Assembly (NCBI RefSeq): GCF_001422545.1
Contig: NZ_LMLE01000011.1
Coordinates: 124,001 to 188,000 of the forward strand
Direction of reading: 5' to 3'
DNA: 64,000 nt
Source of the DNA: Pedobacter sp. Leaf41
GTDB lineage: Bacteria > Bacteroidota > Bacteroidia > Sphingobacteriales > Sphingobacteriaceae
Shown piece by piece: positions 1-9,325 of this stretch (its first letter is position 1; each line of letters starts with the position of its first letter). Position numbers and translations under genes: made by a program. The notes under the pieces were generated by a model. That model did not search any database, was not told the DNA's origin, and worked only from the letters and a program-made list of their open reading frames with translations.

Positions 1-67
1 GAATAACCTCTCTTTACACTGTGCAATCATTTTTATTATATTTACGGCTGCCAATTTCTGTAGATAA

Positions 68-2983
68 ATGAGTGAAGAATCAGATCAAAACCTAAATCCA
101 AACGAAGAGCATAAACACACCATTACACCAATTAACGGTTTGTACGAAAATTGGTTCCTCGATTACGCATCTTATGTAATTCTGGACAGGGCAGTTCCGC
201 ATATTCATGATGGATTGAAGCCTGTTCAGCGTCGTATTATGCACTCGCTTAAGGAAATGGACGATGGACGTTTCAATAAAGCAGCAAACGTAATTGGTAA
301 TACGATGAAATATCACCCTCACGGGGATGCTTCTATCGGAGATGCGATGGTGCAGATTGGACAGAAAGATTTGCTAATTGACATGCAGGGTAACTGGGGC
401 GACCCAATTACCGGCGATAGTGCTGCGGCACCGAGATATATTGAAGCCCGGTTATCTAAGTTCGCCAATGAAGTTGTTTTCAATCCTGATACTACAGAGT
501 GGCAGTTGAGTTATGATGGACGTAACAACGAACCGATTACTTTACCGGTGAAATTTCCGTTGTTATTGGCACAAGGGGCAGAAGGTATTGCAGTAGGTTT
601 GGCTACAAAGGTAATGCCTCACAATTTTATCGAATTGTTAGATGCCTCCATTGATGCCCTGAAAGGCGTTCGGCCTAATATTTTGCCCGACTTTTTTACG
701 GGTGGAATGGCCGATTTTTCAAACTATAATGAAGGTCAGCGGGGTGGGAAAATCCGTGTTCGTGCTAAAATTACCGAAAAGGATAAAAAGACACTGGTTA
801 TAACGGAAGTTCCTTATAGTACCACTACCAGTTCCATCATTGATAGTATTTTGGCTGCCAATGATAAGGGTAAAATAAAAATCAAGAAGATTGAGGACAG
901 TACAGCGGCTCATGTAGAAATTATTGTGCATTTAGCGCCTGGTATTTCACCGGATGTGACCATCGATGCACTTTATGCTTTTACTGCTTGTGAGGTTTCC
1001 ATTTCTCCAAATACGTGTATTATTCAAGGTGACAAACCACACTTTATGAGTGTGAATGATATCTTAATTGAAAATACAAAGCATACTAAAAGTTTATTGA
1101 AAAAAGAATTGGAGATTCGCCTGCACGAGTTACAGGAGAAAATTTTCTTCAGTTCGCTTTTAAAAATATTTATTCAGGAGGGAATGTATAAAAATCCTGA
1201 ATATGAAAATTCTGCCAACTTTGATACTGTAGTTGAAGTTTTACACTTGCTTTTTGATCCTTTTAAGCCATCGCTTTATCGCGAAATATTGCCTGAGGAT
1301 TTTAAGAAACTGATCGATAAACCGATGAGTAGCATCACCCGGTTTGATGTGAAAAAGGCCGACGAGCAGATGAAAAACCTGGAGGATGAAATCAAAGTGG
1401 TTAAAAATCACTTGAAACATCTAACGGATTATGCCATCGCCTGGTTTCAGAAACTAAAAGATAAGTATAGCAAAGGCAGAGAACGAAAAACCGAAATCCG
1501 TTTATTTGATAGGGTAGAGGCATCAAAAGTAGCCTTGGCAAATGTTAAGTTGTATATGAACCGCGAGGATGGTTTTATTGGAACCGGTTTGCGTAAAGAT
1601 GAATTTATTGCCGATTGCTCTGATATTGATGAAGTAATTGTTTTCCGTGAGGATGGAAAATGCATGATTACCAAGGTTGCTGATAAAACTTTTGTTGGTA
1701 AGGGGATTATCCATGCGCAGGTTTTTAAGAAAAACGACGAGCGAACAATTTACAACATGATTTATAAAGATGGTTCGTCAGGAACCGCTTACATCAAACG
1801 TTTTGCGGTTGTTGGGGTTACCCGAGATAAGGAATACGATTTAACTAAGGGTTCGAAAGGTTCGAAAGTTTTATATTTTACCGCTAATCCAAATGGTGAG
1901 GCAGAAGTGGTAAACGTTGCCTTAAAGCCGCATTCGAAGTTACGTAAACTGCAATTTGATCAAGATTTCGCAGAGGTTGCCATAAAAGGGCGTGGTTCGC
2001 AAGGAAATATTATTTCCAAATATCCTGTCAAGAAAATCATTCTGAAAAGCAAAGGGGTATCCACTTTATCAGGACTAAAAATTTGGTATGATGATTTACT
2101 GAAACGTTTAAATGTTGATGGACGAGGGAAGTACCTAGGCGAATTTGATGGCGATGACAGAATTTTGCAGGTTCACAAAGATGGATATTACGAACTTAGC
2201 TCTTTTGAACTCAGTAATCACTTTGATGATGGACTACTTTTGATTGAGAAGTTTGATGCCGAAAAGATATTTGCTGCTGTTCATTTTGAAGGAAAGGCAC
2301 AAAATTATTTCATCAAACGCTTCAATTTTGAATTACAGACGAATGGTAAAAAGGTAGTTTTTATTAGCGAAGAACCAAAATCCAGGTTGTTATTTCTCAC
2401 GTCAAATCCTGCTGCTAAAGTAGTGGTTGATGTACTGAAAGGCAAGACACAAATTCCGGAAACACTTGACTTAACATTGGCCGAACTGATAGATGTAAAA
2501 GGTTTGAAAGCCAATGGCAATCGTTTATCACCTCACGATGTTCAAAAGGTAGTTTTAGAAGAGCCTGAAATCGAAGCGGAAGAAGCTAGTGAAAATGAGG
2601 GTAGTGGAGAAGATGAAACTTCGGTTGAAGAGAACACTGTGGAGATAGAAGAAGATAATGAGGAAGCGGCTCCTGAAAACGTAGTGACTAATAAGGTTGA
2701 CGAATCTATACAGGAAAAGCCAAAGCCTAAATTTGAGCGTAAGCCTGATGTGATAGCTGAAAAGCCAAGCGTGTTGGAAAAGCCACAGGCTGAAGAAGCA
2801 GTCGATGAGGCGAAAGCTGTTGAAGAACCAGTTAAGGAACCTAAAGCAGATGCGGTAAAAAATCAGCCAGCTAAAGAATCGGAGAAACCAAAAGAAGAAA
2901 AGCCTATTAAGAAAGTTGATTTTGAAATCACTAATCCAGATGATATAGAAATTGATGAGAAAGGACAATTAGGCTTATTTTAA
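68..2983 (+). CDS. parC: DNA topoisomerase IV / gyrase subunit A
   Basis: This is the DNA-cleaving A subunit of a type IIA topoisomerase, which would act with a ParE/GyrB partner not seen here. The winged-helix/tower core spans about residues 25-470, with the catalytic tyrosine at Y124 in the AAPRYIEARL motif. A beta-pinwheel C-terminal domain covers about 480-830. From about residue 833 to the end there is a long low-complexity tail rich in Glu, Lys, Pro and Ala, which makes the 971-residue protein longer than E. coli ParC (752). The last five residues are QLGLF, resembling a sliding-clamp binding motif. ParC rather than GyrA is chosen from the Bacteroidota pattern; the split between the two names is not certain. 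Confidence 0.9.
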   Translation: MSEESDQNLNPNEEHKHTITPINGLYENWFLDYASYVILDRAVPHIHDGLKPVQRRIMHSLKEMDDGRFNKAANVIGNTMKYHPHGDASIGDAMVQIGQKDLLIDMQGNWGDPITGDSAAAPRYIEARLSKFANEVVFNPDTTEWQLSYDGRNNEPITLPVKFPLLLAQGAEGIAVGLATKVMPHNFIELLDASIDALKGVRPNILPDFFTGGMADFSNYNEGQRGGKIRVRAKITEKDKKTLVITEVPYSTTTSSIIDSILAANDKGKIKIKKIEDSTAAHVEIIVHLAPGISPDVTIDALYAFTACEVSISPNTCIIQGDKPHFMSVNDILIENTKHTKSLLKKELEIRLHELQEKIFFSSLLKIFIQEGMYKNPEYENSANFDTVVEVLHLLFDPFKPSLYREILPEDFKKLIDKPMSSITRFDVKKADEQMKNLEDEIKVVKNHLKHLTDYAIAWFQKLKDKYSKGRERKTEIRLFDRVEASKVALANVKLYMNREDGFIGTGLRKDEFIADCSDIDEVIVFREDGKCMITKVADKTFVGKGIIHAQVFKKNDERTIYNMIYKDGSSGTAYIKRFAVVGVTRDKEYDLTKGSKGSKVLYFTANPNGEAEVVNVALKPHSKLRKLQFDQDFAEVAIKGRGSQGNIISKYPVKKIILKSKGVSTLSGLKIWYDDLLKRLNVDGRGKYLGEFDGDDRILQVHKDGYYELSSFELSNHFDDGLLLIEKFDAEKIFAAVHFEGKAQNYFIKRFNFELQTNGKKVVFISEEPKSRLLFLTSNPAAKVVVDVLKGKTQIPETLDLTLAELIDVKGLKANGNRLSPHDVQKVVLEEPEIEAEEASENEGSGEDETSVEENTVEIEEDNEEAAPENVVTNKVDESIQEKPKPKFERKPDVIAEKPSVLEKPQAEEAVDEAKAVEEPVKEPKADAVKNQPAKESEKPKEEKPIKKVDFEITNPDDIEIDEKGQLGLF

Positions 2984-2997
2984 AAGCTTAATGAAAT

Positions 2998-3399
2998 ATG
3001 AGAGTTTCTTTATTTTTATTATTTATTTCTTTTTCAAATGTTGTATTTGCTCAAGATAAAGTAGCGGAAAAAACAATTCAAAAGTTTCTGATCGATTTTA
3101 ATTCAGCCAAGTACGATGATATTTACGGGACCTTTTCTAGTGGATTCAAATTGAAAATGACAAAAGAAGAAACCACTAAATATCTAAGTAAAATTCATGA
3201 TATGATTGATGGTTTCAAGTCTGCAGAATTTAAATTTATGCAGGATAGAAATTTTTACTATCTTTTTTCTTGTAAAGATAAAAATATAAATGCTGATTTC
3301 CTTTGTAGTATAAATCTTGATGGTAAATTCGACTACCTAACGTTCAAAAGAATTGGGGGCTCAGGTAATCCTCCAATAGTTGGCAAGCTAAAACAATAA
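2998..3399 (+). CDS. Small secreted protein, DUF3887-like
   Basis: A 133-residue protein with a clear signal peptide (about residues 1-18, ending VVFA before QDK), so it is exported. The mature part has the alternating helix/strand pattern of DUF3887/NTF2-like small domains (AEKTIQKFLIDFNSAKYDDIYG...), a family with no assigned reaction. It starts 14 nt after the parC stop and may be co-transcribed with it. No catalytic residues are recognisable and the family assignment is tentative. Confidence 0.6.
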   Translation: MRVSLFLLFISFSNVVFAQDKVAEKTIQKFLIDFNSAKYDDIYGTFSSGFKLKMTKEETTKYLSKIHDMIDGFKSAEFKFMQDRNFYYLFSCKDKNINADFLCSINLDGKFDYLTFKRIGGSGNPPIVGKLKQ

Positions 3400-3434
3400 T
3401 ATCTTTCAATTACGTATCTTCTAAATATAAAAAC

Positions 3435-3442
3435 TATATTTG
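3435..3442 (+). promoter_or_regulatory. Bacteroidota -7 element (TATATTTG)
   Basis: TATATTTG matches the TAnnTTTG -7 consensus of the Bacteroidota primary sigma factor. It lies just upstream of the riboswitch aptamer, so the transcript would begin at or just before the aptamer. No convincing -33 TTTG is seen. Confidence 0.5.
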
Positions 3443-3450
3443 CGTCACTC

Positions 3451-3612
3451 AAAGGGGTGCTTTTTGTTCTGCGATTTCTGTTGCAATCAAGAGGCTGAGA
3501 TTACACCCATTTTAAGTGAAAAGTCAAGAGTGAAAAGTTTGAGGAATTTTCAACTTTGAACACTAAACTTTCAACTTAAATGTACCTGATTCGGATAATG
3601 CCGACGGAGGGA
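3451..3612 (+). promoter_or_regulatory. TPP riboswitch (THI element) with an enlarged P3 arm
   Basis: The conserved blocks of the thiamine pyrophosphate aptamer are present in order: AAAGGGGTGC (3451-3460), GGCTGAGATTACACCC (3493-3508), ACCTGATTCGGATAATGCC (3584-3602) and the closing GGAGGGAAG. It precedes the PnuT-type transporter gene, matching the known use of this riboswitch on thiamine uptake genes. The section between CACCC and ACCTGAT, which carries the optional P3 extension, is about 75 nt long and filled by an imperfect tandem palindrome. I did not identify the expression platform; no clear intrinsic terminator follows. Confidence 0.92.
3512..3577 (+). repeat. Tandem palindrome inside the riboswitch P3 arm
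   Basis: The left arm repeats GTGAAAAGT-like units (AAGTGAAAAGTCAAGAG, TGAAAAGTTTGAG). The right arm (CAACTTTGAACACTAAAC, TTTCAACTT) is their approximate reverse complement. The element folds back on itself and so extends P3 without touching the ligand-binding blocks. Confidence 0.7.
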
Positions 3613-3696
3613 AGAGGTTAAATTTATCTTACTGTTTCGCCCTGAAAGCAGTTTTCAATTATTTTTTATTAGTTGGAAGACATAAAATTATTGTTA

Positions 3697-4317
3697 ATGA
3701 ATTTTCAAGAGTGGTTCAGGCTTTTCCAGGAGCAAATTTTACATACCTCGTTAATCGAATGGCTTGCCGTAGGCTTTGGCGTTTCAGAAGTGCTGCTGGC
3801 AAAGAAAAACAACATTTGGCTTTATCCTACGGGTATTGTTTCTATCTTATTATCCATGTATCTGCTTTTAAATGTAAAGCTATATGCCGAAATGTGCCTT
3901 AGTATTTACTATTTAATCATGAGCGTTTACGGTTGGATTATCTGGAAGAAACGGAAAGTTGAGGGGGCAAACCAAGTGGCCTGGAGTACTAACAATGAAT
4001 TGCTCATTGCGGTTATGATTTCGGTAGTTGGCTTTTTTGTTTTCTATTTCGTATTGCGAAACCATACCGATTCAGATGTACCACTTCTCGATGCATTTGT
4101 ATCAAGTACAGCCTGGGCAGGAATGTGGCTTTTGGCCAAACGTAAAATTGAAAACTGGATTTTTCTAAATGTGTCGAACATTGTAGCCATCCCGCTTCTG
4201 TTTCATAAAAAATTGCCTTTAATGGCTTGTTTAACTATTTTCTTGTTTGTAGTTGCCATTTTCGGTTTTATCGATTGGAAGAAGATTATAGGTAAAAGAA
4301 GCCTTCGAACCATTTAA
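3697..4317 (+). CDS. pnuT: PnuC-family transporter, PnuT type (thiamine uptake)
   Basis: A membrane protein of about 206 residues with six to seven hydrophobic segments and the PnuC-family signature NIWLYPTGIVSILLS followed by YYLIMSVYGWIIW. PnuC proteins move vitamin precursors across the inner membrane by facilitated diffusion. The TPP riboswitch immediately upstream marks this one as the thiamine-linked PnuT branch rather than nicotinamide riboside PnuC. I chose ATG at 3697 (MNFQEWFRLF), which looks like a typical PnuC start. An in-frame TTG at 3673 would add eight residues. An acyl-CoA dehydrogenase-like gene follows after 30 nt. Confidence 0.85.
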   Translation: MNFQEWFRLFQEQILHTSLIEWLAVGFGVSEVLLAKKNNIWLYPTGIVSILLSMYLLLNVKLYAEMCLSIYYLIMSVYGWIIWKKRKVEGANQVAWSTNNELLIAVMISVVGFFVFYFVLRNHTDSDVPLLDAFVSSTAWAGMWLLAKRKIENWIFLNVSNIVAIPLLFHKKLPLMACLTIFLFVVAIFGFIDWKKIIGKRSLRTI

Positions 4318-4347
4318 CACGTCAACCCTATATTAAATCAAAATCCC

Positions 4348-5436
4348 ATGGGAAATACATTAACACAAACCTGGCAGGAAAAGGTAAAGGCATTCGCGGC
4401 ATCATCTGAAAAAATGGGCGAGCTGCACCCGGAGATTTTAGAACTTGCCTATCAGGAAAATTGGTTTAAACTTTTTGTGCCCGAGATTTATGGGGGTGCA
4501 GGTAAAAAGCTTCCAGAAATATTAAGATTAGAGGAAGAACTTGCCGAAGCCGATGGAAGCTTAGGCTGGACTATTACTTTGTGTGCTGGAGCAGCATGGT
4601 TCGCGGGTTTTTTAAATCGGGAATTGGCTTTGGAAATATTTGCAGACCGAGAAGTTTGTTTTGCTGGAAGCGGTGCAGTTGGTGGTACGGCGGTTAAAAC
4701 GGCTGAAGGTTATGTTGTAAACGGCCACTGGAAATATGCAAGTGGAGCTTTACACGCTACTATATTTACCGCCAATTGTGTGCTAAAAAATCCAGATGAA
4801 AGCGACGTTCAGGATGAGAACGGAAACCCGGTTATTAAATCATTTATTCTTAAGCGGGATGAAGTAGAAATTTTAGCAGGATGGTCTTACTTTGGGTTAA
4901 TTGCTACCGGAAGCCATGCCTTTGAAGTGAAAGATTTAGTACTACCAACCAATAGAACTTTTACCATTAATAGTAATATCAAAGTTGCTGATGAAGGTTT
5001 TGACTATCCTTTTCTACAGCTTGCAGAAACTACTTTGGCTGTAAATAGCTTAGGTATGGCAAAACATTTTATAGCACTTGTAGAAGAAGCTTTTAAATCA
5101 CGATCGGGGTTGAAGAGATACAATGAACAACAGATTTTGTTCTTCCAGTCAGAGTTGCAAAAATGTAAAGAAGAGATTGCAGATTTACGCAGCAGGTTCT
5201 ATAATTCCTTCGATCAATCCTGGAACCAATTGAGTAGATCAGGAAAAATTGGAGAAAATTTACTTTCAGAAGTGAGTTTGATAAGCAGGAAACTCGCTCA
5301 TGCTTGCCGACGAGCGAGTGATACTTTATTTCCGTATTGCGGATTAGAAGCTGCAAAGAAAGAAAGCGAAATCAATAGAGTTTGGCGAGACATCCATACA
5401 GCTAGCCAACATGCGTTGTTAACTTTTATAGATTAG
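4348..5436 (+). CDS. Acyl-CoA dehydrogenase-family flavoprotein
   Basis: A 362-residue protein with the helical N-terminal domain (residues 1-105), a middle beta domain (about 110-215, with GYVVNGHWKYASGA typical of the flavin-binding segment) and a C-terminal helical domain containing a long coiled segment. This is the architecture of acyl-CoA dehydrogenases and related group D flavin monooxygenases. The substrate is unknown. It follows pnuT by 30 nt and may share its riboswitch-controlled transcript. Its stop codon lies 7 nt from that of the convergent gene downstream. Confidence 0.75.
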   Translation: MGNTLTQTWQEKVKAFAASSEKMGELHPEILELAYQENWFKLFVPEIYGGAGKKLPEILRLEEELAEADGSLGWTITLCAGAAWFAGFLNRELALEIFADREVCFAGSGAVGGTAVKTAEGYVVNGHWKYASGALHATIFTANCVLKNPDESDVQDENGNPVIKSFILKRDEVEILAGWSYFGLIATGSHAFEVKDLVLPTNRTFTINSNIKVADEGFDYPFLQLAETTLAVNSLGMAKHFIALVEEAFKSRSGLKRYNEQQILFFQSELQKCKEEIADLRSRFYNSFDQSWNQLSRSGKIGENLLSEVSLISRKLAHACRRASDTLFPYCGLEAAKKESEINRVWRDIHTASQHALLTFID

Positions 5437-5443
5437 CAATTTA

Positions 5444-6850
5444 TTATAATGTTCTTGCTTTAATTTTTTTCAGCTCAAGTTCAAAGTTAGTAGTTGATAT
5501 CTGCTCCTTCTTAGCTTTCTCGATAGCTATTTCTTGCGTTTTAATTGCTTCTTCGAAGTATCCAATTCGATATAAAATATGAGCTAACGTATCGTAATAT
5601 CCCGAAATTGGATTTAATTCTATTGACCGCCGACTCCAAAGCATGGCCTTGGTTAAATAATTGATATTCTTAGTTCCAATTTCGTAAAACTTCCAGGCTG
5701 CATTGTTTAGTTCATTTGCGTAGTTATTACCTGAAGAACTTATAGATACGATAGATGATGTCACCGTTTTAATGCCGGGAAGTTTCATTAGACTATCCAT
5801 TTTCTCTTTTGAAACCATCTTCTTTGCGCCCAATTGAAGCGATTGATTTTTTGAATTAACTGTATGGTTTCGCTGTTCAATTTTTTTGATGCTATCTGCA
5901 CCGATATTCATGTAATGATTGTCGTAGAAATATGCTGCCGTTCTAAGGTATGAAGCAGTATCTTTCACAGTACTATAATACCAGAGCATTTGGTTATTAT
6001 ACGACTTATCGGCTCCACGGTAATCTCTAGACCAAGTTGACCGGGCAAAATTTGCACCTGCCATCGCTTTATTTAGATTCTTATCTTTCGCCGCAGCAAT
6101 CATCGTATTTGATATAATTGCATTGTTAAATGCTACCCTTTTATATTGTGGTTCTGTTTTGTATATGCTATCTATAAGCTTTCGGTTTGTATAGGCAAGC
6201 CTGTATGCGGTGCCATCGGCATAGGGGCCGGCCTCTAGAATATAAACTACATTATCATAATTGTTAAAATCACTTATTTTTAAATTACCAACATATTGCT
6301 CTATTAAGTCTGCGTTATTCGTGATACCAATTTTCTTGCGGGCATCGATTAACTTCTTTAATGTTGCAGCGTCTCCCTTCTGTTGAGCATCCTTCTCCAG
6401 GTCTGAAATTGACTTTTCTTTAAAAGCAGCTTTTGCCCTTTCAATCATTGAAAAATATCTGTTTTTGTCTGTAGAGTTTGCAGATTCACTAAAAAATATT
6501 TCTCTGTTCGACCGAAGAAAGATATACGCAGGAAATTGTTTGATATTGCCCGAACGCATGATAGACCGCACACTGGTATCAACCATCGTAGTATTATATA
6601 CTACAAAGTTTTCTTCGACTTTTGATATGACCTCTTTGTCATCTAAAGCAGATGTGAAATCTACTTTGGCATTCTCAGGTAGTTTTTTCAAGTGATCAAT
6701 AGTAGGAGTATTAATGATCAGGAATACCGGCTTTCCGCTTTTTGCAGCTGTAGAGAACGCGGTGGTCAATGATTTGGCAGATTTAAGTTTTTGCGAAAAG
6801 CTGGCCAATGAAGAAATTAGAAATGCAGTAATAATTAAGATGGATTTCAT
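5444..6850 (-). CDS. Secreted thioredoxin-fold protein with TPR-like C-terminus
   Basis: A 468-residue protein with a signal peptide (residues 1-19, LISSLASFSQ). Residues about 25-140 (SGKPVFLIINTP..., FPAYIFLRSN) resemble a thioredoxin-like fold, but the usual CxxC pair is absent (NTPTID occupies the site), so redox activity is unlikely. The last 100 residues contain TPR-like helices (YYDTLAHILYRIGYFEEAI). The start MKSILII lies 63 nt from the next upstream gene, with a terminator in between. Function unknown; probably periplasmic. Confidence 0.6.
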   Translation of the reverse strand: MKSILIITAFLISSLASFSQKLKSAKSLTTAFSTAAKSGKPVFLIINTPTIDHLKKLPENAKVDFTSALDDKEVISKVEENFVVYNTTMVDTSVRSIMRSGNIKQFPAYIFLRSNREIFFSESANSTDKNRYFSMIERAKAAFKEKSISDLEKDAQQKGDAATLKKLIDARKKIGITNNADLIEQYVGNLKISDFNNYDNVVYILEAGPYADGTAYRLAYTNRKLIDSIYKTEPQYKRVAFNNAIISNTMIAAAKDKNLNKAMAGANFARSTWSRDYRGADKSYNNQMLWYYSTVKDTASYLRTAAYFYDNHYMNIGADSIKKIEQRNHTVNSKNQSLQLGAKKMVSKEKMDSLMKLPGIKTVTSSIVSISSSGNNYANELNNAAWKFYEIGTKNINYLTKAMLWSRRSIELNPISGYYDTLAHILYRIGYFEEAIKTQEIAIEKAKKEQISTTNFELELKKIKARTL

Positions 6851-6872
6851 GAAGAGCGTAATTGGGTGATTT

Positions 6873-6907
6873 AAAAAACAAAAGCCCGCAACATTGGCTG
6901 CGGGCTT
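6873..6907 (-). terminator. Rho-independent terminator
   Basis: The minus strand reads AAGCCCGCA, an 8-nt loop, TGCGGGCTT and then a run of Ts (TTTTGTTTTTT). It sits just after the stop codon of the lipoprotein gene at 6914-7957. Confidence 0.9.
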
Positions 6908-6913
6908 AAAATA

Positions 6914-7957
6914 TTATTGATACTGAATGTAGATCGGTTTTGGTGTAAGTTTTAGCAACTCCTCTGGTGTCATCAATCTGTTAGGTGCTTTCTTCAAATC
7001 ATTTTTATAGAATAATTTGAAACCAGTAAACTGAACGGGTTCGCTTTGAATAAAATGTCTGTATGTACCTTTTTTCAATTCTGGTTCGCCCCATCCATCC
7101 ATATGCATTACAACCTGTACCTCTGGGCGCAATTTAATGTTTTTAGAGTTGGTTACCATTTTCTTTGTAAAACGGTGTAAAACGAAAACTTTTGGAGGCA
7201 GGTTATATTTTTTAACCAAATCTGCTAAGTAACCTGTTACATAATTAATGTCTGCTGCATCATAAGTACCTATCTTTTTACCCGGAAGTGATCCATCTTT
7301 CATGGAGAACTCAGGATCGATACCTAAGTGTACGTAGGGTAGTTGTAAATATTTTTCGATGTGGGGTAATTCTGCCTTGATGGTACTTAATGCCACCTGA
7401 AGATCTAAAAATACGATCGTATTGGGTTGCATCTTAGAGATTTTCAAAACCGAATCAATCTGTTTATTACCCATACGGTTGATGTATTTTCCATCTTTAC
7501 CTGGAGTACCGCTAGCTACTGCTGCGATGTAATGTAAACCTGGCTGAACTGGAGTAGTTGGATCTGCTTTCTCCCATTTTTTAACCTCTGTATTTAAGCG
7601 TTGCCACATTTCTTTAGGAGCGTATTCGCCTAAAGCGCCCATTTTTTTTGAGTGCAGGTTGCCATAGTAAACTACAATACGTTTAAATGGCAATATTGCT
7701 CCAGCTAGTGGCGTAGGTTGGTTTTTAACCGGCCATCTGCCTGTTGTATCACCATTAGCCAATTTTTTATCCAACGAGTCATATAGTTTTCTATCAACAG
7801 GTTTCATGATATTTACTGTTGAATCTGTTTTCTTTTTAGAAGTGTCGGCACTTGAGCCATTGCCACCGCCATTTTTGCCATCTGCTGTGCAGTTAGCAAA
7901 TAAGGTTACCGTAGCAAGCCCGAGCATTAAAGTACCTGCTAATTGAGGAAGTTTCAT
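6914..7957 (-). CDS. Putative lipoprotein, TIM-barrel-like hydrolase fold
   Basis: A 347-residue protein with an N-terminal hydrophobic segment ending in a possible lipobox (LFANC, Cys23), followed by a Gly/Ser/Asp-rich linker and a globular domain from about residue 55. The domain alternates strands and helices (IVVYYGNLH, LHYIAAVASGT, TIVFLDLQVAL, YVHLGIDPEF, VFVLHRFT, VVMHMDGWGE), which suggests a TIM barrel, with acidic residues after several strands. This resembles glycoside hydrolase-like folds, but I do not recognise the family. A strong terminator follows. Confidence 0.55.
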   Translation of the reverse strand: MKLPQLAGTLMLGLATVTLFANCTADGKNGGGNGSSADTSKKKTDSTVNIMKPVDRKLYDSLDKKLANGDTTGRWPVKNQPTPLAGAILPFKRIVVYYGNLHSKKMGALGEYAPKEMWQRLNTEVKKWEKADPTTPVQPGLHYIAAVASGTPGKDGKYINRMGNKQIDSVLKISKMQPNTIVFLDLQVALSTIKAELPHIEKYLQLPYVHLGIDPEFSMKDGSLPGKKIGTYDAADINYVTGYLADLVKKYNLPPKVFVLHRFTKKMVTNSKNIKLRPEVQVVMHMDGWGEPELKKGTYRHFIQSEPVQFTGFKLFYKNDLKKAPNRLMTPEELLKLTPKPIYIQYQ

Positions 7958-8056
7958 AGATTTTATTATAGTATTAAAGTGTAGACAGTTTTTCCGAATC
8001 TGTTTTGCATGAAAGTAGGATGGAAATCCGGTAGTTTAAAATAAAGTAATTAACAT

Positions 8057-8938
8057 TTACACATTGCAGAATTTGCCAAATACACCTAAGGGTAATTTAA
8101 CGCCCGCTGTAGCTTGTAAATATAATTCTCCGGTTTCTAAATTTTTGACGCCAGGGAATGAGGTGCGAATTAAATTTTCCACAATAACGGAAGAAAATCC
8201 TAAAGAATAAGTGTTGAGAATTAAAAAATGTTCGTTCTCATCTAAAAGCTGAACAACATCTTGCATCATCTCTTGGATATGATCTTCCAATTTCCATTTT
8301 TCGCCATTTGGTCCATGACCGTAAGCTGGTGGATCGAGGATAATTCCATTGTATTTTTTTCCTCTTTTGAGTTCTTTTTTAACGAATTTTAAAGCATCTT
8401 CCACCATCCAGCGGGTATTTTTTAATCCAGAAAGTTCTTGGTTTTCATTGGCCCAGGTAACTACTTGTTTAATCGAATCAACGTGAGTGGTTTCTGCACC
8501 GGCGGCGTTCGCAATAAGCGAAGCTGCACCTGTATAAGCAAAAAGGTTTAATACTTTGGGCTGCGGTGTTTTAAATTTTTTTATGGATGATGAGATAAAA
8601 TCCCAGTTTACAGCCTGCTCTGGGAAAACACCAACGTGTTTAAATGAAGTTAAGCCTAAACGTAGTTTAATGGCGACTTCGTTATTTTTATATTCGACAT
8701 GCCAACGGTCTGGAATCGATTGGTTTTTCTTAACCCATTCTCCTGACGTTGCCGATCGACCTCTAAAAGTAATGTTAGCTGTTTTTTTCCACTCTTGCTC
8801 TGATAACGTTTTTTTCCAAACCGCCTGCGGTTCAGGGCGAATTAATATTGCAGTACCAAAACGTTCTAATTTTTCAAAATCCCCGCAATCAATCAGTTCA
8901 TAATCTTTCCAATGGGTGGGGGCTAATAATTGTATCAT
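8057..8938 (-). CDS. Class I SAM-dependent (rRNA-type) methyltransferase
   Basis: A 293-residue protein with the Rossmann SAM-binding motif VLNLFAYTGAASL (about 131-143), motif II HVDSIKQVVTWANEN and the catalytic-region motif LDPPAYGHGPNG. This set is typical of RlmI/RlmK-like 23S rRNA cytosine methyltransferases, though the N-terminal PUA domain of RlmI is missing. The exact target base is unknown. The start ATG lies 3 nt after the stop of the upstream PIN-domain gene, so the two may be co-transcribed. Confidence 0.8.
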   Translation of the reverse strand: MIQLLAPTHWKDYELIDCGDFEKLERFGTAILIRPEPQAVWKKTLSEQEWKKTANITFRGRSATSGEWVKKNQSIPDRWHVEYKNNEVAIKLRLGLTSFKHVGVFPEQAVNWDFISSSIKKFKTPQPKVLNLFAYTGAASLIANAAGAETTHVDSIKQVVTWANENQELSGLKNTRWMVEDALKFVKKELKRGKKYNGIILDPPAYGHGPNGEKWKLEDHIQEMMQDVVQLLDENEHFLILNTYSLGFSSVIVENLIRTSFPGVKNLETGELYLQATAGVKLPLGVFGKFCNV

Positions 8939-8941
8939 GTA

Positions 8942-9325
8942 TTAAAATAACTTTAAATTTGGATAACTTCTGATGTATTGGTCATCAGTTATCAATGTTA
9001 AATCATCTGCTACAGCTTGCGAAATGATCATTCTATCAAAAGGATCTTTGTGAATAAATGGTAAGGATAAATATACTTCGAAGTTTATTTTATTTAGTTG
9101 AAGTATCTTTATATCAAAATTGTCTAGTAAAATGTAAATGGATTTTAGGTCATCTTTGAGCCTAAGTTTTCCAATGTTCATCTTAATTGTAATTTCCCAA
9201 ATACTCACAATGCTGATAAACTTTTCTGTCTGTTTATCATTTAGAATTTCAATGATCTCTTCACTTATTGAGGATTCTCCATTTATAAAGAATAAGAATA
9301 TATGAGTATCAAGCAAAAAACGCAT
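8942..9325 (-). CDS. PIN-domain toxin (VapC type)
   Basis: A 127-residue PIN-domain ribonuclease. The acidic active-site residues are visible: D6 in LLDTHIF, E44 in SIWEITIK, D94 and D97 in KDPFDRMI, and D114/D115 near the end. VapC toxins cleave RNA and are neutralised by the product of the overlapping upstream gene. The start codon overlaps the antitoxin stop by one base (TAATG), as expected for a translationally coupled toxin-antitoxin pair. Confidence 0.88.
   Translation of the reverse strand: MRFLLDTHIFLFFINGESSISEEIIEILNDKQTEKFISIVSIWEITIKMNIGKLRLKDDLKSIYILLDNFDIKILQLNKINFEVYLSLPFIHKDPFDRMIISQAVADDLTLITDDQYIRSYPNLKLF

Noticed and set aside
2555..2968. Long antisense frame opposite the parC tail (137 codons)
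   Set aside because: It is the complement of the Glu/Lys-rich low-complexity tail and gives a Phe/Leu-rich artefact.
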